DNA of 64,000 bases, from positions 1-64,000 of the forward strand of contig NZ_FCNX02000016.1 in the NCBI RefSeq assembly GCF_001544835.2. The letters are read 5' to 3'. Positions within the stretch are counted from its first letter, which is position 1. Each line of letters opens with the position of its first letter. The position numbers and the translations under genes were made by a program. This document shows positions 1 through 7,200 of this stretch, piece by piece. The notes under the pieces were generated by a model. The model saw nothing but the letters and a program-made list of their open reading frames with translations, was not told the DNA's origin and did no database searches. This DNA comes from Caballeronia fortuita (GTDB taxonomy: Bacteria; Pseudomonadota; Gammaproteobacteria; Burkholderiales; Burkholderiaceae).

Positions 1-147
1 CTGTCTGGCAACGAACCTACGTCAAAACGCGACATCTCTACTTGGCGCAAACACGACATCTGAACTTGGGACCTACACCAGATCATTCGATAATTTGTCT
101 TATGTTAAATCGAATATCCACCTAAGCAGATCAAACCCCACGACGTC
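1..147. repeat. Possible IS21-type insertion-sequence end or remnant at window edge
   Basis: Positions 30-45 and 54-69 carry two copies of a 16-bp motif (CGACATCT-n2-ACTTGG) 24 bp apart, and the stretch runs into CCTACA near 73-77. Closely spaced direct repeats of this kind are typical of the terminal regions of IS21-family elements, which bind the transposase IstA. No transposase is visible inside the window, so this is either the end of an element that continues to the left or a remnant. From about 80 to 147 I see nothing else. The family assignment rests on resemblance only. Confidence 0.4.
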
Positions 148-1452
148 TCAACCCATCGCTCCAGCCCGCTCCAGCAGAAACGCCCGCTCCCGCGCGTTCA
201 TCGTCAGCGCCGCTGCGCGCTCGAACTCCGCGCGCGCTTCATCCGTGCGTCCGAGCTTCGCGAGCAAATCGGCGCGCACGCTCGGCAGCCAGTGATAGCG
301 CTTGAGCGCGGGCGCGCCGGCGAGCGCATCGACGATTGGCAGCGCCGCTTCCGGCCCGTACGCCATGCTCACCGCGACCGCGCGATTCAGTTCGACGACC
401 GGCGTCGGCGCGGTCTGCATCAGCGCGTCGTAGAGCGCGACGATCATCGGCCAGTCGGTGCCGGCGGCGCTCGGCGCGCGCGCATGACACGCCGCGAGCG
501 CCGCCTGCAGCGCATACACGCTGCGCGCGCCGCCCAGCGCCTCGGAGCGTTCGAGCGCCGCGAGCCCGCGCCGGATCAGCAGCGGATCCCAACGGCTGCG
601 GTCCTGATCCGGCAACAGCACCGGCCGTCCATCCCGGTCGACGCGCGCCTTCGTCCGCGACGCCTGAATCTCCATCAGCGCGACGAGTCCGTGAACCTCG
701 CTCTCGTCCGGCGTCAGTTCCGCAAGAATGCGCCCGAGCCTGAGCGCGTCCTCGCACAGCGCGGGACGCATCCAGTCGTCGCCGGCGGTTGCGGAATAGC
801 CTTCGTTGAACACGAGATAGATGACTTCGAGCACCGATCCGAGCCGCGCCGCGCGCGCATCGGCTTTCGGCACCTCGAACGGCACGCGTGCCGCCGACAG
901 CGTGCGCTTCGCCCGCACGATGCGCTGCGCGATCGTCGGCTCCGGCACGAGAAACGCGCGCGCGATTTCGTCGGTCGTGAGTCCGCCGATCAGACGCAGC
1001 GTGAGCGCCGCGCGTGCGTCGACGGACAGCACCGGATGGCACGCCGTGAAGATGAGCCGCAGCAGATCGTCGCCGATGTCGTCTTCGCGCGCGGCATCGA
1101 GTGCATCGACGAAATCGGGCGTGATGTGCGCCTCGCGCGCGTCGAGATCGCGGCCGTATTCCTCGTGCTTGCGTGCATGCAGCGCGTGCTGCCGCAGACG
1201 GTCGAGCGCCTTGTTCTTCGCTGTCGTCATGAGCCACGCTCCCGGCTTCTCGGGCACGCCCACGCCCGGTTGGCTCCAGTGTTCCAGCGCGGCGACGAAC
1301 GCGTCCTGCGCCAGTTCCTCGGCGAGCGCGACATCGCGCACGACGCGCGCCACGCTCGCGATCACCTTCGCGGACTCGATGCGCCATACCGCGTCGATGG
1401 CGCGCCGCGCGGCATCGTCGGCCGTGGTTTGCGGGCTCGCGCGCCCGCTCAC
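148..1452 (-). CDS. ECF42-group RNA polymerase sigma factor (434 aa)
   Basis: This is an extracytoplasmic-function sigma factor that would redirect RNA polymerase to a small stress regulon. Region 2 lies around residues 25-95 (AEELAQDAFVAALEHW) and region 4 around 145-205 (LTTDEIARAF, then IAQRIVRAKRTL). They are followed by a long C-terminal extension of the DUF6596/TPR-like type. DQDRSRW at 282-288 matches the conserved DQDR motif of the ECF42 group. I chose the GTG at 1452 because it overlaps the stop of the upstream VOC gene (GTGA) and gives a family-typical N-terminus; longer in-frame extensions only read through the VOC gene. No anti-sigma factor is visible. ECF42 members usually lack one, and their C-terminal domain is thought to control activity. 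Confidence 0.88.
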   Translation of the reverse strand: MSGRASPQTTADDAARRAIDAVWRIESAKVIASVARVVRDVALAEELAQDAFVAALEHWSQPGVGVPEKPGAWLMTTAKNKALDRLRQHALHARKHEEYGRDLDAREAHITPDFVDALDAAREDDIGDDLLRLIFTACHPVLSVDARAALTLRLIGGLTTDEIARAFLVPEPTIAQRIVRAKRTLSAARVPFEVPKADARAARLGSVLEVIYLVFNEGYSATAGDDWMRPALCEDALRLGRILAELTPDESEVHGLVALMEIQASRTKARVDRDGRPVLLPDQDRSRWDPLLIRRGLAALERSEALGGARSVYALQAALAACHARAPSAAGTDWPMIVALYDALMQTAPTPVVELNRAVAVSMAYGPEAALPIVDALAGAPALKRYHWLPSVRADLLAKLGRTDEARAEFERAAALTMNARERAFLLERAGAMG

Positions 1453-1847
1453 GCCGCTTCCGGATTCATGTGCACGAGCTCCCAGATATGGCCGTCGAGA
1501 TCCTCGAAACCGTGGCCGTACATAAAGCCGTGATCCTGCGGCTCGCGCGACGCGCGCCCGCCGGCGGCGACGGCTTTGGCGACCAGATCGTCGACTTCCG
1601 CCCTGCTCTCGCACGACAGGCACACGAGCGCTTCGGTGCTCGCGTGGGCATCGGCGATCGGCTTCTCGGTGAAGGTCTGGAAGAACCGCTCGACCAGCAG
1701 CATCGCGAAGATGTTTTCGCCGATGACGAGACACGCGGCATCGTCGTTCGTGAACGCCGGATCGAAGCTCAGGTCCAGCGCCTTGAAGAAGGTCATCGAA
1801 CGCCTGAGGTCGCGAACCGGAAGGTTCACGAAAATCTGCTTGTGCAT
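1449..1847 (-). CDS. VOC-family (glyoxalase/bleomycin-resistance fold) protein (132 aa)
   Basis: A small vicinal-oxygen-chelate protein with the usual start (HKQIFVNLPVRDL, then a helix reading SMTFFKALDL) and a C-terminal strand, GFEDLDGHIWELVHM, that carries the conserved Glu. Length fits a single-module VOC protein that dimerises to make a metal site. Its substrate cannot be read from the sequence. The ATG at 1847 is chosen over the GTG one codon upstream, with GGAGA behind it. It lies between the DGPF gene and the ECF42 sigma gene and overlaps the latter by 4 bases, so the three are very likely co-transcribed. Confidence 0.85.
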   Translation of the reverse strand: MHKQIFVNLPVRDLRRSMTFFKALDLSFDPAFTNDDAACLVIGENIFAMLLVERFFQTFTEKPIADAHASTEALVCLSCESRAEVDDLVAKAVAAGGRASREPQDHGFMYGHGFEDLDGHIWELVHMNPEAA

Positions 1848-1931
1848 CACGGTCTCCGGTTGATCGCTGTTTTCAGTACCACGACGAACGGCGCACGGGA
1901 AAATCGACAGGCAGCGCGTGTCAGGTGTGTT

Positions 1932-2285
1932 CTACGTATAGCAAGGACCGACTTTACGTACCTCGACGGTGCACCACTCGGCCGCCGGGCACTCGGCCGC
2001 GATCGCGATCGCTTCGGCGCGCGTTTCGCAATCGATCAGGAAGAAGCCGCCGATCATTTCCTTCGCTTCGGCGAACGGTCCATCGATGACGCGCGCATCG
2101 CCGTTCGTCGCGTCGACGCGCGCCGCATCCTTCATCGATGTCAGCGATTCGACCGCGCGCAGCACGCCGCGCGCCTTCAGTCCTTCGGCGAACTCCCCCA
2201 TCTGGCGATACGCCTCGCGCCCCTCTTCCTCCGTGCGCCCGGCGCGCTGTTCGACCGGTTCCACGACGAGTAGCAGATAAGCCAC
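1932..2285 (-). CDS. YciI/DGPF-domain protein, ECF42 partner (117 aa)
   Basis: A YCII-related alpha-beta protein with the signature DGPF at residues 68-71 (VIDGPFAEAKE) and the typical start AYLLLVVEP. DGPF proteins are the hallmark neighbours and presumed targets of ECF42 sigma factors. I use the GTG at 2285 because GGAGG lies at 2292-2296, six bases upstream; an ATG at 2318 would add 11 residues that do not belong to the fold. It is the first gene of the DGPF-VOC-sigma run, 84 bases before the VOC gene. Biochemical function is unknown; the fold is compatible with a ligand-binding or enzymatic role in oxidative or chemical stress. Confidence 0.85.
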   Translation of the reverse strand: MAYLLLVVEPVEQRAGRTEEEGREAYRQMGEFAEGLKARGVLRAVESLTSMKDAARVDATNGDARVIDGPFAEAKEMIGGFFLIDCETRAEAIAIAAECPAAEWCTVEVRKVGPCYT

Positions 2286-2331
2286 GACGAACCTCCGCGT
2301 GTTTTTCGATGCGTTCAAGTCTATCCCGATA

Positions 2332-2361
2332 TTGACAGAAACGAACGCGTCAAACGATACT
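2332..2361 (+). promoter_or_regulatory. Candidate sigma-70 promoter of an orphan transcript
   Basis: A perfect -35 TTGACA at 2332-2337 is followed after 18 bases by GATACT (2356-2361), which matches the -10 consensus at 4 of 6 positions. It points right, away from the ECF42 locus. The expected start is near 2368. No convincing gene begins before the terminator at 2485-2517. Confidence 0.4.
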
Positions 2362-2367
2362 GCGTCA

Positions 2368-2517
2368 CATGCACGCAGCCATCCTTTTCTCCATCGCCGC
2401 GATTAAAAACCGTATGAACGCCATCCGTGGCGGGTCATCGGGACAACGCGTGCGCTAGCGAAACAGGCAAGCAGACAGATTCCGAAGGCCCCGCCGCAAG
2501 ACGGGGCCTTCTTGTTT
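2368..2517 (+). ncRNA. Candidate small RNA or attenuated leader (about 150 nt)
   Basis: The interval between the promoter-like pair at 2332-2361 and the strong terminator at 2485-2517 holds no credible protein gene. A 14-codon frame at 2413-2457 has no ribosome-binding site. GGCGGG at 2429-2434 could pair with CCCGCC at 2490-2495, inside the 5' arm of the terminator stem, so an alternative antiterminator fold is possible. The unit could therefore be a free small RNA or a regulated leader of the DUF2917 gene that starts 46 bases after the terminator. This is inference from layout only. Confidence 0.3.
2485..2517 (+). terminator. Rho-independent terminator
   Basis: A 9-bp stem, AAGGCCCCG (2485-2493) with CGGGGCCTT (2502-2510), has an 8-base loop and is followed by CTTGTTTTT. 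The T-run is on the plus strand, so it ends rightward transcription, although no gene lies upstream on that strand. Confidence 0.75.
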
Positions 2518-2563
2518 TTGCGTGCAAGGTTTCCGTCTTCGGCTCACACAATGGAGAGCAGAG

Positions 2564-2971
2564 ATGGAAGAGCTATCGCAGGAGTTCGCGCGGCATGGCG
2601 CCGGCCACGGTGTCGCGTCGGGGCGTCTGGGCGCATCGGGCGCATCGGAGGCGCGCGTCGTGGTTTTCATCGAAGTGCATCCGCACCGGATGGTGTCGTG
2701 GTGTCTCTCGCGCGATGCCGAACTGCGCATCGCCGATGCGGGCGCGCCGTCCGTCTGGCTCACGCGTCATCGCGATCCGTACGATTACTGGCTGAAGCCC
2801 GGCGACGTCGTGCGCCTCGCGCGCGGCGAGCGCGTGTGGCTCACGTCGGAAAGCGATCGGGCGATCGAGGTGTCGCTCACGTCGTATCGCGCCGCCAAGC
2901 GAGGCTTCGTTGCGCGCTGGCTCGCACACTGCTGGCCGCGTCTGTCGGACCAACACGCGAACGCGCTCTGA
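2564..2971 (+). CDS. DUF2917 domain-containing protein (135 aa)
   Basis: A small cytoplasmic protein of the DUF2917 family, which is frequent in Burkholderiaceae. The domain spans roughly residues 25-115 and contains the typical blocks VWLTRHRDPYDYWLKPGD and VVRLARGERVWL, a beta-sandwich pattern reminiscent of a cupin-like fold. The ATG at 2564 has GGAG at 2552 in front; a start 14 codons upstream lacks this. Function is unknown. It sits 46 bases after a terminator, so its expression depends on read-through or on a promoter I cannot see. Confidence 0.75.
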   Translation: MEELSQEFARHGAGHGVASGRLGASGASEARVVVFIEVHPHRMVSWCLSRDAELRIADAGAPSVWLTRHRDPYDYWLKPGDVVRLARGERVWLTSESDRAIEVSLTSYRAAKRGFVARWLAHCWPRLSDQHANAL

Positions 2972-2983
2972 CGATGCGCACGC

Positions 2984-4651
2984 TCAAGGCTCGACGCAGC
3001 GGAAGTTCGCCGCGACGTTGATGCTGCCTTTGCCGAGATAGCGTGGATAGTTCGGATAACGGCACATCGGCCGCGTGCGCCCGTTGGTGGCGGGCGCGAT
3101 ATCGCTGCCGACGAGCGTTTCGGGCGCGGCGCCGTTGCTCACCCAGTCGTCGAGCGCGCCGAGTTCGTCCCACGCCGGGATGAACACGCCGTTGCCATGC
3201 TGGAATCCCGGCACCATGTAGAGCCGCATGAACGAATCGACGACATCTTTTCCGTAGCGGTCGATGAGCCCGCGATAGAACGCGATCGTCTGGTTCGGGC
3301 TGATGACTTCGTCGGCCAGTCCGTGCATTGCGATCAGCTTGCCGCCGCGCGCGATGAACGCCGAAAAATCCGGGTTCATCGCGCCGACGGTGTATGCGAG
3401 CGTCGTCAGGCGTTGCCTGAAGCGGCCGGGATTGTCGAGATCGAAGGTGAGCGCGCTGAACGCGAGATCGCGCGTGACGAAGTGGCGGATATACGCGTCG
3501 CCCTGCGCGAAAAGATAGCCGTTCGCGGCGAAAGTCGGCGGATTGAGCAGCGTCGGCGAGTCGCCGAGGCCGAGTGTGCCGGAGAAGTCCACGCCCTGAA
3601 AGACGTTGTAGCCGGGATACGTATCCACGTCGTAGGCGAGCGGATACGGCAGCGTGACGCCGTCGCGCAGCGTCTGCAGCGTGTCGATCTGCGCGTCCGA
3701 AAGACAACTGTCGCGCAACGAAGGCCGCTGCCCGTTCGCGCAGCGCAGCGACGCGATGATCTGCGGCTCGAGCTTCCTGCACGCTTCGACATTGCTGACG
3801 ATGCCATCCGCCGCGCCGTCGAGCCGGTCGCATTCGTGCACGACGGTCTCGAACACGCGCCGCTGCTGCGCGAGCCCGACGAAGCCGCCCGGTTTCGCGT
3901 ACGACGCCTGCCCTACTTTCACGCCCATTAGGCGCACGCCGGAAAAGTTGATCGCGGGCGCATTGGCGATGACGCCGTCGTAGTCATTCGGAAAGCGCTC
4001 GATGACGGTGAAGCCTTCGCGGCCGCCCGTCGAGCCGCCCGCGAAGTAGGTTTTCTCGGGCGTGCGTCCGTAGCCCATCTGGATGAGCGCGAGCGCGACG
4101 TCGCGGGTCTTCTTCAGATGCCCGAAGCCGAAGTTGACGATCGCTTCGTCGTTCCCCGCGAAATCCGCGCGCCCCGCGTTGCCGACGTGGCCCGAATCGG
4201 AGCCGAAGGTCGCGTAGCCGCGCGCGAGCGGCGTCGAATCGGGCGCGAAGGACATCGGCTCGGTGCCGGACACGATGGTGCCGTTGTAGCCGCCGCCGCC
4301 CATCTGCAAGGCGCGGCCGTTCCAGCGGCTCGGCAGATTCACTTCGAAGCGGATGTCGGGCGTCGTGTCCTGCAGCGCCTTGATGAAACCGGTGATGCGG
4401 CAGTATTCGCCGTTCCGGTTACCGGGCGCGGCAGCCTTCACGACCCACGCGGAGACGATGGTGGCGCCGCGCGTCGGCAAGCCAATGATCGACGCGGGCA
4501 CGCTCTTGCCTTCGAGGTCGTCGCAGTGCTTGGTCACGTAGGCGGCCGCATGCGCGCTCGAGAACGGCCCGAGCAACGCGAGCGCCGTCGCGACGACGAA
4601 CGCCGGCACGCGGAACAGATCGAAAGGAAGAAGGCGGAGCAAGCGGGACAC
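2984..4651 (-). CDS. Tannase/feruloyl-esterase-family alpha/beta hydrolase, secreted (555 aa)
   Basis: Family members hydrolyse gallate or hydroxycinnamate esters of plant material. A signal peptide ends near residue 36 (SSAHA-A), so the protein is exported. The nucleophile elbow is GGSTG with Ser207; an Asp in GLADEV and His485 in VPGFQHGNG complete the triad. In characterised tannases the residue before the Ser and the one after the His are cysteines joined by a disulfide (the CS-D-HC motif). Here both are Gly, so the bridge is absent. Length is normal. A GTG at 4651 is used, with no clear ribosome-binding site. The gene is convergent with the DUF2917 gene and lies downstream of, and on the same strand as, a LysR gene. 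Substrate is unknown. Confidence 0.85.
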   Translation of the reverse strand: MSRLLRLLPFDLFRVPAFVVATALALLGPFSSAHAAAYVTKHCDDLEGKSVPASIIGLPTRGATIVSAWVVKAAAPGNRNGEYCRITGFIKALQDTTPDIRFEVNLPSRWNGRALQMGGGGYNGTIVSGTEPMSFAPDSTPLARGYATFGSDSGHVGNAGRADFAGNDEAIVNFGFGHLKKTRDVALALIQMGYGRTPEKTYFAGGSTGGREGFTVIERFPNDYDGVIANAPAINFSGVRLMGVKVGQASYAKPGGFVGLAQQRRVFETVVHECDRLDGAADGIVSNVEACRKLEPQIIASLRCANGQRPSLRDSCLSDAQIDTLQTLRDGVTLPYPLAYDVDTYPGYNVFQGVDFSGTLGLGDSPTLLNPPTFAANGYLFAQGDAYIRHFVTRDLAFSALTFDLDNPGRFRQRLTTLAYTVGAMNPDFSAFIARGGKLIAMHGLADEVISPNQTIAFYRGLIDRYGKDVVDSFMRLYMVPGFQHGNGVFIPAWDELGALDDWVSNGAAPETLVGSDIAPATNGRTRPMCRYPNYPRYLGKGSINVAANFRCVEP

Positions 4652-4682
4652 GTCTTCGAAGCGGTTACTTCAAACGCCGCAC

Positions 4683-4711
4683 AATATATAAGAACAGTTT
4701 CGAGATGGCCA
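4683..4711 (-). promoter_or_regulatory. Candidate promoter of the tannase-family gene
   Basis: Read on the minus strand, TGGCCA (4711-4706) and TATATT (4688-4683) are separated by 17 bases. Each matches its consensus at 4 or more of 6 positions. Transcription would start near 4676, leaving a leader of about 25 bases before the GTG at 4651. Confidence 0.4.
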
Positions 4712-4746
4712 TTCGGGTCTGCCGGCCGTTGCAGCGGAACAACCGG

Positions 4747-5607
4747 TCATTCGCCGTCCCATTCGCCGCGCAGATCGCTGCGTTCCAGCAGCTGTAGCAA
4801 GGTTTCGGCCGGACGGCTCAGATGTTTCGCGCCGAACGCGATGAATTCCACTTCGGGCAGTTCCGGCAAGTCCGCGCGATTCACCGGCGGCGCGAGCCCC
4901 CGCGCCGCGAGGAAGTGCGAGCGCACGGTCAGCCCGAGCCCGCCGCGCGCTGCCGCGATGCAGCCGGCGTGACTGCTGCTCGTGCAGACCATCTGCCAGC
5001 TTGCGCCCGACATCGCGAGCGAATCGAGCACGACGCCGCGCGTGACGCTCGGCTCTGAGACGAGGATGAGCGGCAGCGGTTCGGCCGTATCGACGACGGT
5101 GCCCGGCTTCGCCAGCCATTCGAGGCGCCCCGAAAAAAGCCGCATGCCGCGCGCGTCGCCCAGTCGCCGCTTGCCGACCGCAAGATCGAGTTCGCCTGCA
5201 TCGACCATCTGATAAAGCCGCCCCGTCATGCCGATAGTGATTTCCAGCTCGACATCCGGATGCGTGTCGCGGAATGCCGCGAGCACGCTCGGCAGCGGCC
5301 CGAGCGCGATATCGTCCGATGAACCCAGCCGCACGCGCCCGCGCAGCCGCGGCGAGCTGAACTGCGACTGCGCGTGCGCCATTGCCTCGAGAATGACGCG
5401 GGCGTGAACGAGCATCGCTTCGCCGTCGGCGGTGAGCGCGAGCGAATGCGTGTCGCGCACGAAAAGCCGTCGCCCGACACGCTCCTCCAGACGCCGGATG
5501 TGCTCCGAGACGCTCGACTGACGCAACCCGAGTTGCCGTCCGGCGTCGGTGAAGCTGTGCGACGCGGCCACCGTCGCGAACGTATTGAGCCAGATCGGAT
5601 TGAGCAT
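4747..5607 (-). CDS. LysR-family transcriptional regulator (286 aa)
   Basis: The N-terminal winged helix-turn-helix occupies residues 1-60 (LNTFATVAASHSFTDAG, then RQSSVSEHIRRLE). It is followed by an effector-binding domain of the usual size (RVRLGSSDDIALGPLPSVLA onward). It is divergent from the MFS transporter gene at 5769, the classic layout for a LysR protein that controls its neighbour. The 161-base spacer holds a perfect palindrome with an ATC-N9-GAT core only 8 bases from this start, which would allow autorepression. The tannase-family gene 95 bases downstream on the same strand is another possible target. The inducer is unknown. Confidence 0.92.
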   Translation of the reverse strand: MLNPIWLNTFATVAASHSFTDAGRQLGLRQSSVSEHIRRLEERVGRRLFVRDTHSLALTADGEAMLVHARVILEAMAHAQSQFSSPRLRGRVRLGSSDDIALGPLPSVLAAFRDTHPDVELEITIGMTGRLYQMVDAGELDLAVGKRRLGDARGMRLFSGRLEWLAKPGTVVDTAEPLPLILVSEPSVTRGVVLDSLAMSGASWQMVCTSSSHAGCIAAARGGLGLTVRSHFLAARGLAPPVNRADLPELPEVEFIAFGAKHLSRPAETLLQLLERSDLRGEWDGE

Positions 5608-5614
5608 GCGGCAT

Positions 5615-5637
5615 TGTCATCGATTAAATCGATGACA
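5615..5637. promoter_or_regulatory. Perfect palindrome, likely LysR-type operator
   Basis: TGTCATCGAT (5615-5624), a TAA centre, then ATCGATGACA (5628-5637) form 10-bp perfect inverted arms. The core reads ATC-N9-GAT, a known LysR-type recognition pattern. It lies between the divergent LysR and MFS genes and almost touches the LysR start, so a bound regulator would block its own ribosome-binding site or promoter. Confidence 0.6.
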
Positions 5638-5768
5638 GTCAATGCGGTTAGCGGGCTTCCCGATGACGCGCCGAGTCATTAAGATTTCACATATCGCGTG
5701 ATTGGGCCTGTTTTCAAACGGCTTTCGGCGTTTCCTCGCCGCGCGGCTGTCCGCAACTCGCATCCCAC

Positions 5769-7160
5769 ATGACCAAAAGTTCTTCGCACACGGCACTGCT
5801 CTGGATCGTCGCCGTGGGTTTCTTCATGCAGGCGCTCGACACGACGATCGTCAACACGGCGCTGCCTTCCATCGCGCGCAGCCTGAGCGCCGCGCCGCTC
5901 GCGATGCAATCGATCGTCGTCGCGTACACGCTCACGATGGCGCTGCTCACGCCCGCCTCCGGCTGGCTCGCCGACCGCTTCGGCACGCGGCGCGTCTACC
6001 AGGTGTCGATATCGCTTTTCGTCATCGGTTCGCTTGCCTGCGCGAGTGCGCATTCCGTGAATCAACTGGTGCTCGCGCGCGTGCTGCAAGGCGTCGGCGG
6101 CTCGATGCTGCTGCCGATCGGCCGTCTCGCCATCTTGCGCGCCGTCTCGGGCGAAGCCTACGTGTCCGCGCTGGCGATGATCTCCGTCGCCGGCCAGGTC
6201 GGCCCGATTCTCGGCCCGACGCTCGGCGGCTGGTTCGTCGAGTCGTTCTCATGGCACTGGATCTTCCTCATCAACGTCCCGATCGGCGCGGTCGGCCTGT
6301 ATGCGGTGCAGCGCTTCCTGCCGAACGACACGGTTCACGACGCCCCGCCCTTCGATTTCGTCGGCTGCGGCTTGCTGTCGATGTGCATGGTGTCGTTTTC
6401 GCTCGCGCTCGATTGCCCGGTCGAGACGCATCGCGGCGCGGTGTCGGCGGTGCTGTTCGCGCTCGCGGCCGTGTCGGCGTTCGCCTATGTGCCGCACGCA
6501 CGGCGCAAGCGCAATCCCATCTTCAAGCTCGCGCTCTTTCGCGAGCCGAACTTCAGCGTCGGGTTGATCGGCAACTTGCTGTGCCGCATCGGATCGAGCG
6601 CGGTGCCGTTTCTGCTGCCGCTTCTGATGCAGCTCGAACTCGGCTACAGCCCGCTGCACTCGGGCCTGATGATGCTGCCGATCGCCATCGCCGGCACGGT
6701 GAGCAAGCGCTGGATCGCGCAGCTCGTGAAGCGCTACGGCTACGACATGTTCCTGCTCGTGAACACGGCGCTCGTGGGCGCGTCGATCGTCGCGTTCGCG
6801 CTCTTCTCGCCGACGCTGCCGCTCGCCGTCGAAATCGCCATTCTTACCGTGTTCGGCGCATCCAATTCGATGCAGTTCGCCGCGATGAACAGCGTCACGT
6901 TGAAAGGCCTGTCGAGCAAGGACGCGGGCAGCGGCAACAGCCTCTTCTCGATGGTGCAGATGCTCGCGATCGGCCTGGGCGTGTCGATCGGCGGCTCGCT
7001 CGTGCAGGTGTTCCAGGGATCGTTTTCGACCGCGACGGGCTTCAGGCTCAGCTTCGTCTGCATGGGCGTGGTGACGCTGCTGTCGGGCGTCGTGTTCCGT
7101 CGTCTCGACGATGCGCCGAAGAGCGCCGCGCCCGCCACGGCCGGCAAGCGCGCGGCATAG
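5769..7160 (+). CDS. DHA2-type MFS drug-efflux transporter (463 aa)
   Basis: An inner-membrane proton-driven exporter of the EmrB/QacA type. The first helix carries ALDTTIVNTALPSIA, the signature of this subfamily. GWLADRFGTRRVY is the conserved motif A between helices 2 and 3, and GPILGPTLGGW is motif C of drug/proton antiporters. Thirteen to fourteen hydrophobic segments follow. Length is normal for DHA2 proteins. There is no adjacent EmrA-like membrane fusion protein, so it would work alone across the inner membrane. It is divergent from the LysR gene, which probably regulates it, and an aldo-keto reductase follows after 40 bases. The drug or metabolite exported is unknown. Confidence 0.9.
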   Translation: MTKSSSHTALLWIVAVGFFMQALDTTIVNTALPSIARSLSAAPLAMQSIVVAYTLTMALLTPASGWLADRFGTRRVYQVSISLFVIGSLACASAHSVNQLVLARVLQGVGGSMLLPIGRLAILRAVSGEAYVSALAMISVAGQVGPILGPTLGGWFVESFSWHWIFLINVPIGAVGLYAVQRFLPNDTVHDAPPFDFVGCGLLSMCMVSFSLALDCPVETHRGAVSAVLFALAAVSAFAYVPHARRKRNPIFKLALFREPNFSVGLIGNLLCRIGSSAVPFLLPLLMQLELGYSPLHSGLMMLPIAIAGTVSKRWIAQLVKRYGYDMFLLVNTALVGASIVAFALFSPTLPLAVEIAILTVFGASNSMQFAAMNSVTLKGLSSKDAGSGNSLFSMVQMLAIGLGVSIGGSLVQVFQGSFSTATGFRLSFVCMGVVTLLSGVVFRRLDDAPKSAAPATAGKRAA

Positions 7161-7200
7161 CAAGTATTCTGTCCGTCCAACCGATTTCTGGAGCGCAACC

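Noticed and set aside
1453..1734. N-terminal extension of the ECF42 sigma factor
   Set aside because: The upstream frame only reads through the VOC gene in another frame; the GTG at 1452 gives the normal start.
2413..2457. A 14-codon frame that could be a leader peptide
   Set aside because: It has no ribosome-binding site and no run of regulatory codons; the interval is better described as noncoding.
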